A DNA stretch of 64,000 nt from Nautilus pompilius (lineage: Eukaryota; Mollusca; Cephalopoda; Nautilida; Nautilidae): positions 1,314,501 to 1,378,500 of the forward strand of contig JACATO010000132.1 in the NCBI GenBank assembly GCA_018389105.1, read 5' to 3'. The notes under the pieces were generated by a model, which was given only the letters and a program-made list of their open reading frames with translations, made no database searches and was not told the origin of the DNA. The position numbers and the translations under genes are program-made. Shown piece by piece: positions 11,650 through 21,783 of this stretch (positions within the stretch are counted from its first letter, which is position 1; the number at the start of each line of letters is the position of its first letter).

Positions 11650-13142
11650 CAAGTGCATCTCAAAAAACTAGAATATCGTGGAAGAGTTCAATATTTTTTG
11701 TCAGTTATTTCAGAAAGTGAAAATTGTATATATTCTGGACTCATTACATGTAAAAGCATTTTTTAATTTTAATTTTGATAATTACGGCCTACAGCTCAGA
11801 AAAATAGAAAAAACATATCTCAAAATATTAGAATATTCCATTTCGAGTTTGAGTAAATCATTATTTATGTAGTATAAATACCATGAATCTCTCAGTCTGG
11901 TTCAGTACACACAACCACAATCATGGGGAAGACTGCTGACTTGACAGTTGTCCAGAAGACACTCATTGACACCCTCCACAAGGAGGGTAAACCACAGAAG
12001 GTCATTGCTGAAAGGGCTGGCTGTTTGCAGAGTGCTGTATCAAAGCATATTCGTGGAAAGTTGACTGGAAGGGAAAAAGTGTGGTAGGAAAAGGTGCACA
12101 AGCAAGAGGGATGCCTGCAGCCTTGAGAGGATTCAAGAATTTGGGAAAGCTTCACAAGGAGTGGACTGAGGCTGGAGTCAGTACATCAAGACCACCATGC
12201 ACAGATGTGTCAAGGAAATGGGCTACAAGTATCGCATTCCTAGTGTCAAGCCACTCCTGAACCAGAGAAACCGTTAGAAGCGTCTTACCTGGGCTAAGGA
12301 GAAAAATAACTGGACCGTTACTCAGTGGTCCTCTTTTCAGATGAAAGTAAATTTTGCATTTCATTTGGAAATCAAGGTCCCACAATCTGGAGAGGCACAG
12401 AATCCAAGTTGCTTGAAGTCCAGTGTGAAGTTTCCACAGTCAGTGATGATTTTGCATGCCATGTCATCTGCTGGTGTTGGTCCACTGTGTTTTATTAAGT
12501 CCAAAGTCAATGCAGCCATCTACCAGGAGATTTTAGAGCACTTCATGTCTGCTGTCAAGATTTATGGAGATGCTGATTTCCTTTTCCAGCAGGACTTGGC
12601 ACCTTCCCACAGTGCCAAAACTACTAGTAACTGGTTTGCTGACCATGGTATTACTGTGCTTGATTGGCCAGCCAAATCTCCTGACCTGGATCCCATAGAG
12701 AATCTATGGAGTATTGTCAAGAGGAAGATGAGAGACACCAGACCCAACAATACAGAGGAGCTGAAGGCCACTATCAAAGCAACCTGGATTTCCATAATAC
12801 CTCAGCAGTGCCACAGGCTGATCACCTCCATGCCCTACCACATTGATGCAGTGATTTGTGCAAAAGGAGCCCTGATCAAGTATTGAGTGCATAAATATAC
12901 ATACTTTTCAGAAGTTCGACATTTATATATTATAAATCCTTTTTTTTTATTGATCTTATGAAATATTCTAATATTTTGAGATGATGGATTTTTTATTTTC
13001 ATGAGGTGTAAAAACAAAAAGGGCTTGAAATATTTCACTTTATGTGTAATGAATCTAGAATATATGAAAGTTTCACTGTTTGAATTAAATTACAGAAAAA
13101 ATGAACTCTTCCATGATATTCTAATTTCTTGAGATGCACCTG
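11650..13142 (+). mobile_element. Tc1-like DNA transposon, near full length, IR/DR-type ends
   Basis: This 1493 bp element is flanked by TA on both sides (11648-11649 and 13143-13144). The outer TIRs, CAAGTGCATCTCAAAAAACT... and on the opposite strand CAGGTGCATCTCAAGAAATT..., remain alignable for well over 100 bp. A second copy of the TIR core, TCTCAAAATATTAGAATATT, lies internally on each side (about 11819-11838 and 12963-12983), giving the inverted repeats with internal direct repeats (IR/DR) layout known from Sleeping Beauty-type Tc1 elements. A decayed transposase lies between. Total size, the TA target and the DD34E motif all fit Tc1. Confidence 0.93.
11923..12886 (+). pseudogene. Tc1 transposase (DD34E) pseudogene
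   Basis: Reading starts at ATG 11923 (MGKTADLTVVQK...), giving a paired-like helix-turn-helix (QSAVSKHIRGKLTG) until a stop at 12085. The catalytic domain then continues through several stops and frameshifts. The first catalytic Asp is in LFSDESKF (codon 12340-12342), the second in FQQDLAP (12593-12595), and the Glu in SPDLDPIENLW (12698-12700). That leaves 34 residues between the last two, so DD34E. The last 181 codons (12341-12886) are open in one frame, but its apparent start is a frameshift artefact 5' of the true domain. The C-terminus ends AKGALIKY. The wording of the catalytic region strongly resembles fish and amphibian Tc1 elements as I remember them, which is unusual in an invertebrate and raises horizontal transfer. 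The copy cannot encode active enzyme. Confidence 0.9.
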
Positions 13143-16059
13143 TATGATATAGACATACTGGTTATATTTAAAAAATGAAAATTGGCTTGCTTGCAATAGA
13201 ATAGAACTGAACTGGGAAAAAATATTAAGATAAAGTAATTTTAGATTACTTTATATCCTATTACAATGGTGAAATGATGATAATGATAATAAAGCCAAAA
13301 GATTCTTTCATATTGTTTAGTTCCATAAGCACAGTAATAGTGATGGCTTCTCACCCATAATATAAGCTTAAACAGTGACTCATGCAATCTCATATGATAT
13401 CCTTCATTACCAAAACACGGCAACTTTTAAATTTTATAAAAATATAACATTTACATAAAAATGCATGCATTGTTTTATAAAGTTTTGTCACTTAACAATT
13501 TTTGAATAAAGCCATTAAAAACATATTTGTAAATATTGATTAGCTTTTATCTTTATAGCACAAAGTTGAAAAAAAACATGTATTACTAATTTTATGCTAA
13601 TTAAAAACAAAATTGAGTATCATATAAATTATTGAATTTCATTCCATTCTATTCACACATCTAACTGAAAAAATTAAGAGCAGTAATTTCATACTAAAAT
13701 GAGAAAAAGTAAGGGTTACAATTAGTCTATGCTTTGCTGACCTCACTGATTAACTTTATACAAAACACACTAAAACAGGATTATTTATATGATATGCTGT
13801 ATTATAGTAGAATATTGATGTGACATAGCTAATTAGAAATCTGCCCTTATCATGGTATGAGCACTTGTTTCCAATTAAAACAAAACGACAGAAAGATTTA
13901 TGGGATACACCCAAGTGACAGATTTAAAATAACAAAACATGAGCTAGTTTAGAATTGTATAGTGAATAATAAACCATAAGCATTTTACATTTTTGTCATG
14001 TTGAAAAACTCAGGGCTGACAATGCATCATATATTATTTTTTAAAAAAAAAACAATCTATTTTTTATTGTCTAATATCTGAATGAAAGTTTTGTGTTTGA
14101 AAATATATTAAACTACTAACAGAAAAGCAACAAACATTGTTTTGCCTTAAAAAAGGGTATTCTACCCGTTATAAGTAAAATTAAATGACTATAGGTTTTA
14201 AGTGTGAAACTTTCTTCTTTGCTATCATTTTTTTGTTTATATATCTTCTCAAATGCCATACCTTAAGATGTCATATACAGAAAAGTTTTTCATATTAAAC
14301 TATCACAATGAAAGTGGTTAAAATTGTTTCCTTGTTTATTGGCCAATTTTGAATGATCATATGCAATCTCATACGACAATATACTTGTACTTATATATTA
14401 GGTAATACATCTTAAGTAACAACTAACATTCATAACAAATTTAATTACAGAAAATTTTGTCAACAATTTTGTTTTTATTCACCATTAATTTTCTTGTATT
14501 TCACAAAAAGCAATGAAATATAATTCTAAGTAATTTATTTTGGTAAAACCTATCAGTAGAAATACTATTAAATTATAATATTTACAAATTTTACAAACAA
14601 GTGATCATTATACTCATCATGAATGTTTTTCTTTTAAAATCACTAAACATAGCTGCATCAAGGTTAATCGTAAAAATAAGGAGTCTTTAAACAAAATCTT
14701 CCTGACAAAGGTTTAATTTGACATCTGCATAAATTTTTTTGTTTTATTTCATCAAACAGGGTTGGCAGGGAGCTTACTGTTATGAAAACTTTTAAAGATT
14801 AAAAGTCAACTTGAGAAACAAAAATGCCATAAATTATTCATCTGGAATTAATGTTGGAAATCTTTCTTTTAAATTTTTCTTCTGTGAACACGAATATTTT
14901 CTATTGTTTGTTGTTGTTGTTATTATTATTTGCTAAAGGACAATGCTAAGCAGCAGAATGCCTAGCATACTTCATTGAGTTGAAGGGGGGTTCTGCCTGT
15001 ACTACAAAGCAAGTGCCTAGTCAATACATTTTCTTCTTTGGACAGCAGAACAGCCCTGAGAAACATGCAATGTGTGATGAGCACGAAAAATATTTCAACT
15101 GTAACTTTTTCCTAAAATGGAAAAGAGAATCTTCATGTATACAAAAATGGTATCAATCAAAATTTCTTTAAAATCTTCTCATAACACTCTACTTAAGAGT
15201 TCCTTTAATACTGATGAAAGGAAACGATGATGATGTACATTGCTTCTTGTTCATCTTTGAGTTCTGATTCTGAGAGTTTATAAAACAGCCATTCTGGTAA
15301 GTTTACAAATGGAAGTACAAACAAGTTGATCCAACTACTGGAGAAAGAGCTGTCTTGGGAAGTTCGAGTATATCATGGTTTAGATTATAACATGTTTGTC
15401 ATGATTCACCATTTAGCTGGTCATGCAAAAAATATTAATATATTTCTTAAAGAAATAATTTCTGAACATTTTTCTACACTTGTGTTATTAATTATTGATC
15501 ACTTTCAAACCATTTATCTTGGATAATTAGTTTTATGCTCTCTTTAAAAAAATGTTCAGATTTAGTTGTAGAATTCTGGAAAAGTCCCAGTTATTGTTTT
15601 TCATTCTTACTAGCTGTGAGATGCACTTTTAGTTATCAATTTATAAGTTTCTTGCTTTATGCAAACTTGTACTTGATGGAAAACTGAAGTCTGTTAATAA
15701 AGAAACAATTTACTTTATAAATACAATTTTTAAAAAAATAATTTACTAATAGCATTAACTTCTATTATCATTTTTCAAACATTTATAGGTAATGCAATGA
15801 TGCCAAATCTAATTGATATACAGTAGGAATGAATGACAGTCTAGAGAATATGAATCTGAGCATAAAAATAGGAATTATTTAATTTTATTAAAAAATATAA
15901 TTAGAGCAATACCTTTGCTGACTCAGTGACTGATGTGTGGCACTTTTGGATTTTTGCAATAGCTTTTTATCTGCATCTTTTTTCTATAAGCATTGGGAAC
16001 AGCTGAAGATCATCTCACCAGTTGCATTGCTGTAAGGTATTACACATATTGATTGCTAT
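13143..16059. other. AT-rich non-coding DNA, no gene seen
   Basis: Nearly 3 kb with no transposon ends and no protein motif. The short ORFs at 14980-15171 and 15326-15526 have no recognisable features. Confidence 0.5.
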
Positions 16060-16810
16060 TATGACTAGGGGACCAATTTGTATTTTAAGCTTACTATCTA
16101 AGAGATGAAAACTATTCTTTCCAGTTGAATCTTGCTTACTGCCTGGTATTAATAAAATCATGGTCAAAACCCTTCCTATCTCAATGTTAAAATAATAGAT
16201 AACAGTAGCATACAGCTGAGGACTTTCATCAATAGCATTTGCACCATCATTGTTGATTAAACAGACTATTTATTCTGTTATGAAATAGTCTTTCCATTTA
16301 CTAACGTTTTTGATGTTGCTGTAGTTTTAGTTCTGCCACTGTTATGCTTTGATGCAGTTTGTGAATCTGCTAACATTTTTTGGAACAATTGTTTTACATG
16401 ATTAGCAGATGACATTGGTAAATTATGTTCAATTAGAAAATGAGTAAGCATTGCATTACCTCTTTCCTTGTTACCAAACACATGTTTGTCTCTTTCTTTG
16501 CTTGAAGAATGAATTAACATGCTTTAAAACAGAGCTGTGCATAATGTTTGCAATTTTATAGTAACATTTTCTACAGTCATCATTTCCACCATGAACAAAG
16601 AGCAGAACATAACAGATGTATTATTAATATCACTTATTTTGGATGATTTAATGCATGGCCATTCAGCAGCATATTTTCTGTAGCATCCATACTTTTTGGA
16701 TACATGTTCTTGGTTAAATGGCTTTTGTTTCAACATTTTTCCAATGAAAATAAACAATATGACAGTCACAGCACATGTAAGTGGGCAAGCATCTGAGTAC
16801 AACTGTCTTC
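16060..16810 (-). pseudogene. hAT-like transposase-derived pseudogene (BED finger plus RNase H-like part)
   Basis: On the minus strand the pieces appear in the order expected of a hAT-type protein found in many invertebrates. First comes a BED-finger-like region near 16.5-16.75 kb (KKYGCYRKYAAEW, then in another frame VHGGNDDCRKCYYK). Next is an open frame at 16278-16520 reading THFLIEHNLPMSSANHVKQLF and ending NSGRTKTTAT. Last is a 65-70 codon frame without stops at about 16.08-16.26 kb reading NNDGANAIDESPQLYATVIYYF and IEIGRVLTMILL, where the family has its first RNase H-fold strand. Frameshifts and stops separate the pieces. The full dimerisation domain and the end are missing. I found no TIRs. 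Identification is by resemblance to the family from memory; the order and spacing of three independent pieces make it fairly secure. Confidence 0.65.
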
Positions 16811-17456
16811 AGAAGTACAAATGCTTAAATAGCTATGATCTCAGCAGTGTTTTAGTTTCATTTTACCTTTATAATAAATTTATCAGATTGTATTATGCCA
16901 AAAACCCACAAAATATTTTTAAAAATTGGAATTTAATGCTATGATCATGATTGTGTAATATGGGATAAAAATTGGAATGATTTTACCGTAGTCACAATGT
17001 TTGGCATATCTGGGTAATGCCATACAGCTCTCTTGCGAAGAAGTACAACAAAGTATTGATTTGAGGATATTTAATTGTTTTCTTATAGGTATTTGATAAT
17101 TTGCAGTTAGTAATTTTAGAATTGAAATTAAATCATAAACAGTAGCAATAAATACACTTCAAAACTAACTTGCAGATTTCAGTGTAAGATGTTTTAGTAA
17201 TAGTTGTGAAGTACAGGGTTAAGGTTGTCAAATAAAAAGTTCTTTTAATGGGCACCTGTTAGATGCTCGCCACATAGGATTTAGCTGCCAAATTTATTCC
17301 AAGTCTTTTGAGACCAAAAAACCCCCAAAATTGCTGGTTTTGTATTGAAGAATCTTAGATGATCCAGACTTTTCTTAGAAGGCAAAATTTCTGAGCACCA
17401 GAGCCAAAACTGCAGCTGTTTTGTATAATCATTTAAGGTTTGTTCTTAATGTGTGT
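16811..17456. other. non-coding DNA
   Basis: No ORF or repeat identified. A moderately complex patch at 17230-17430 has no assignable identity. Confidence 0.5.
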
Positions 17457-17541
17457 TTGGGGACCCTAATGTGAACAGAGTCCTGTATATTGTTTTTGTG
17501 GACCCCTAATGTGAACAGAGTCTTGAATATTGAGTGTTTTT
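17457..17541. repeat. two-copy tandem duplication of about 40 bp
   Basis: GGGACCCTAATGTGAACAGAGTC is followed by CTGTATATTG, a short T-run, then GGACCCCTAATGTGAACAGAGTC and TTGAATATTG. The two units differ by only a few bases, so this is a recent local duplication. Confidence 0.8.
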
Positions 17542-17772
17542 ATATATGTAAAAGAAAAAAAAAATATCTTTAATGAATGGAAAAAAAAAGAAGCAAACAT
17601 TTATACTTGATAGTTCAGTTTTAGCCTTCATGAAAATGTTTATTCTTCACAACAAAGTGAAAAGTTGTGTTATGTAGTGCAAAACTTTAAACTCAAAAGC
17701 TATGAGCAGAGAACATATAATCCACACGTGGGTTCATTGTTAAGTGGTAATCTGATAACACTACATGATATA

Positions 17773-17926
17773 CAGTTGCCCCCCGGTATTCGCGGGGGTT
17801 ACGTTCCTAGAGCACCTGCGAAGAGTGACAAACCACGAATATTGGACGTGGTCCATAAAAATGCCTATAAACATCAAAATATAACATAACATATAATAAA
17901 AAAATATAAGTAAATATATAATAATA
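17773..17926 (+). repeat. partial Tigger-like MITE, 5' 154 bp
   Basis: It begins directly after TA (17771-17772) with CAGTTGCCCCCCGGTATTCG and matches the first ~150 bp of the complete MITE at 19739-20258 in the same orientation, with scattered substitutions. It is cut exactly where the 1.73 kb TIR element starts (17927). The remainder of this MITE copy is not found on the other side of that element. Confidence 0.85.
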
Positions 17927-19660
17927 ACACTGGTCAACAAAATTAAATGTATTATACTCATTATGAATGCAAACCAACTGACTAATTTTTCATGCTGATT
18001 TAAAATTTTCACTCCATTTGTATGCAGCACGTATCAGTTTTTCAGTAGATACATGCAAATATTTACATATTTGTATATATGAAATCATTAACGTAATAAA
18101 TAAGGACATATTATTTTTAGAAAGTAAATGAATTTATGAGTTAAAAATCATCACTATCATACTACAAAGAGTGAATACACAAAAAATGGGTCAGACAAAA
18201 CAGACAAAGTTAGAACAACAGAGTTAGAAACATTGTGATTTGGATTTCCTGCGGTGTTCCTGATCTGGTTGATCATGGTAAAGTGTCCAGCAGTAGTCAG
18301 CCAGCATACTGTCATTCCAGAAGCCTTGGTACCATTTCTTCATAGCACTAATGTCCTGGTGAAATATTTCACCATGTTCATCAGACACTGCTCCAAGGTT
18401 ATCTGCAAAGAAATCCAGATGGGAGTCCGAGAAGTGAACTTTCAGTGACATGCGACAACCCATTGCTGAGTAACATTTCAGAAGATTCTTGATGCCATCC
18501 TTGTAGTCCATTGCCTTCTTGTTGCCCAAGAAATTCTCACAGATCCAATTGAAAGCATTCCAGGCAGCCAGTTCCAGTTCATCCAGTGTTGTCTTGAAGT
18601 TGACATCTTTGAGTACTTCTCTAATTTGGGGTCCAACAAAGATACCCTCTTTCAACTTTGCCTGTGTGATTTTGGGAAACTTTTCTACAATATACTCAAA
18701 CCTTCTGGAATTTCTCTTCCCTAGTGTCTTTACAAATTGTTTCATCAGTCCAAGCTTTATGTGCAAAGGAGGCAATAGGACATTACATGGATCTACAAGA
18801 GGTGTATCTTGACGCTAGACAGTCCTGGCTGGTATGATGTTCTTGTCTGCCAGTTTGATTCTGAATAATGTCTGTCAGTTGCCCGACTATCCCATAGACA
18901 CAAGAAACAACAGTATTTTGTGAAACCTGACTGCATTCCCATTAACATTCCAATGACTTTTAAATCTCCACATATTTTCCGTGAGTATCTTTCATAGGCA
19001 ATGGCATGAAGTAAAAGTTCCATATTCTCATATGATTCATGAAGATGAACAGAGTGTGCAATAGGAATAGAGGGCTTCAAATTACCATTATGGAGAAGTA
19101 CAGCTTTTAAAAAAAATACATCTATAGCTTATAAATCTTCTTGATCTCTGGTGTTATTGTACGTTTTTGAGCTTTCACAATAAATTGTCCACAGACATAA
19201 CAAAACACATCAGGAGGATTTCTACACTGTCTTGACATTGTTAACACTGTAAAACAAGTAAGGAAATAGATACAAACGGTTATACTTATATTGAATTTGA
19301 GATGATGAAATATTTCAACAGACCAATTATGACTGGACAATTTGAGATGTTGAAATACCTATTTCATCAGACAAAACTTGATTGGTTAATTTAAGATGAT
19401 GAAATATTGCATCTGAACTATGCAACAATGAATAATGTAGTTTATTTTAAAGGTATGTTTCCATGATGTAAATGAAATACATGCATACACGTCATTAATT
19501 GGAATTTCTATATAATGCATGAGCTAAAACCAAAAAACTTTCTCATTTTGAAAACTGTATGTGATGTCAAAAAACTAATTGTATATTTGAAATCAGCATT
19601 AAAAACTACACTAAATACACCTTGACATATGCTTGATGAAAAATACTTGTTGACCAGTGT
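17927..19660 (-). mobile_element. 1.73 kb TIR element, copy A (unassigned superfamily)
   Basis: The ends are perfect 14 bp inverted repeats ACACTGGTCAACAA, each with a TA just outside (17925-17926 and 19661-19662), which could be a TA target duplication. It carries a broken intronless ORF on the minus strand. A second copy at 44709-46447 lies in opposite orientation and is nearly identical, for example one residue difference in 183 in the C-terminal piece. Both share the same coding lesions. I do not recognise the TIR as any named superfamily. Confidence 0.8.
18224..19238 (-). pseudogene. intronless transposase-like ORF, internally deleted, copy A
   Basis: Three pieces follow one another. 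The first starts at the ATG at 19238 (MSRQCRNPPDVFCYVCG, a C..C-type finger-like start) and stops after 38 codons. The second, in another frame from about 19113 to 18793, reads KAVLLHNGN, IPIAHSVHLHES, ICGDLKVIG and a CCFLCLWD motif. The third, after a one-base frameshift near 18793, is 183 codons (18775-18224) with PPLHIKLGLMKQFVK, EGIFVGPQIREVL, DSHLDFF and AVSDEHGEIFHQDI. I recall widespread uncharacterised intronless invertebrate proteins of about 500-600 residues with these motifs; relative to them, the middle third between the finger and KAVLLHNGN is missing. Asp in ICGDLK and Asp/Glu in DSH...SDEHGE are candidate acidic catalytic residues, which is inference. Mobility is supported by the TIRs, not by a proven activity. 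Confidence 0.7.
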
Positions 19661-19738
19661 TATTTATGTATTGTTTTTTCCTAAAAGATACAAATACAGA
19701 GTTTGTTTCCATAAAACCACCTAACAATTAAGGCAATA
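19661..19738. other. 78 bp linker shared by both composite units
   Basis: This stretch between the TIR element and the MITE is the same length and almost the same sequence as 44631-44708 in inverse orientation. That shows the element and MITE were duplicated together, not inserted independently twice. Confidence 0.85.
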
Positions 19739-20258
19739 CAGTTGTCCCCCGGTATTCGCAGGGGTTACATTCCTAGAGCACCCGCGAAGAGTGAAAAACT
19801 GTGAATATTGGACGTGGTCCATAAAAATGCTTATAAACGGCAAAATATAACGTAAAATATAAGTAAATATATAATAATAATTTAATAAAAAATACAACAC
19901 TCAGAGAAACACTCAAGATAGCTACACACGGTAAACTGGGATGATGCGGCAAGGAGAAATGAATAACGCTCTCTGATTGGCTACTTTCAAACCTCCAGCC
20001 AATAGCGTTTATTTTATATTGATATTTTGCTGAATTTATGTTAGTATTTATATTACAAAATTAGTAAATTATATTGTTATTAATAATTTAGCATTAAAAA
20101 GCGTGAAAAAATATATATTGCCACGAAAAAAACCGTAAAAAAATTGCAGAAGATATTTGCGATTCCGCGAATATGCGGGGGTTTCCATGAACAATTATTA
20201 GTTAGGTTCTAAGGAAAATTCTGCGAATGCCGAACCGCGATTACGCAGAGGTCGACTG
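19739..20258 (+). mobile_element. Tigger-like MITE, 520 bp, copy A
   Basis: TA-flanked (19737-19738 and 20259-20260). The left end is CAGTTGTCCCCCGGTATTCG and the right end, opposite strand, is CAGTCGACCTCTGCGTAATC, both with GC-rich CGCGG-type words typical of Tigger/pogo termini. The interior is AT-rich with no ORF of note. It lacks about 16 bp near the right end that are present in copy B. It is presumably mobilised in trans by a Tigger-like transposase. Confidence 0.85.
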
Positions 20259-20260
20259 TA

Positions 20261-21748
20261 TACCATTTTTGTCACAGAGAATGATTTTTTTAAATAGCTT
20301 CAAATGTTATTTCTGATACTAGATGGTGAGAAAAACCAAAATAAATGTTCCACTTTAGTATTATTTCTTCCAGTAAAAGAAAGAGATTATATACATTTGC
20401 AGTGTTATTTCTTAGGTATATTTCAAATTATTTAGCAATAATTTGGCTATTGGAAGGTAGGTACATTTAACTGATACTTAGTTTTGTTTTGCTTACCTGT
20501 TCGGAAATATAGAAACTCCTTTTTTCTGGTATTATTGGAAATTAAAATTTTGGATGAGAAAAAAAAATATATATCTTTAAATAGTTGCTTACAACTGAGA
20601 TGATTATAGAAAGTAACAACATTGCATGTGACTTCTTTGATAGTATGTTGCTGATCTTTCCATGTAATCACTGATACAAAAGTTCTCCATAGAATCTCAG
20701 GTTTTCTTTCTGAACATCCTGTCACAGAATCCACTATCTTAACATTGTCTTGTCTGGTCACTATCATTCAAGTGATTTAAAATCAATTTTCTTATTTTTA
20801 AAAGAAAAAAAGAAACTACTTTTCACTAAAAAAATACAGCATAGCATTCTATTCTTATTAAGTGTATTTTAGTAATTAGAAATTGAAATTCACAGAGATG
20901 AAAGTGCAATTATTTTTTCTGATCAGTTCTGATGGGATACATATAATTAGCCCAATAATGCATGCTTTGAAGTAAAATTGTAGAGATTGGAGAAGCTGCC
21001 TAGGGATATTATTTCTTCTCATTTACTTCACATCCTAAGGCTGTAAAGCAGATCTGTATTATTTGAAACCAAGGCACAGATGAGATTAACGGTGACACAA
21101 TTAGTGAAGATGCAAATATGCACACTTTTATTGCATTTAGAAATAAAATGAAAGTCAACATGGTAAAATTTTCTATATTTTTTCAACAGAACTCTATTAG
21201 AAATTAGATAAATTTTTATCAGTAGTCTTTTGTTTTGGAAAAAGATGGTCAAGACAGTTAATAATTGAAATACATTTATTTTTCTTTTTTTAACAATCCC
21301 TATAAAGCATTTGTTCTGATGCTAAAGAAACAATAAAAATAATTGTTTTGATCACAACTGGTATGCTTCCCCTTTTTAATCAAAAGAGAGATAGTTGAAA
21401 GCATCTGCATATGAGTTTGGAAAAAATTTTTTTGGGGTGGGAATACAGCTTAATTCCTTAAAATTTTTTTATAATATTAGCATTGTTAAATAATAAGTTT
21501 ACAAACCTCAAATTTCAGAGACATTTAATAAAACTTTTGAATATTTATTTTAGTGATAGGTTAATGATACAAAAGAAATGGAAATATTTGTGCACTATCC
21601 AAAAAATGGTAGGTTTTGATTTTGTTTAAAGATTAAAAAAGTAGAAAATTGTTCAAGTCATATAACACAGTATGAAGAATGGCATTGACTATTCCAAAGG
21701 TGAATATGATCTTTTCTTATGTCTACAGTGATAGAAATTAAATTTATA

Positions 21749-21783
<35 letters not shown>

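Noticed and set aside
12562..12892. Minus-strand ORFs over the Tc1 transposase
   Set aside because: Shadows of the plus-strand transposase, which carries the DD34E residues.
18254..18812. Plus-strand ORFs over copy A, and the equivalent minus-strand ORFs at 45556-46114
   Set aside because: Antisense shadows of the conserved transposase-like frames; preserved in both copies only because the DNA is nearly identical.
20447..20767. 106-codon minus-strand ORF
   Set aside because: No motif recognised, and the C-terminal half is low-complexity Lys/Phe/Asn; a chance frame is more likely. A protein search would decide.
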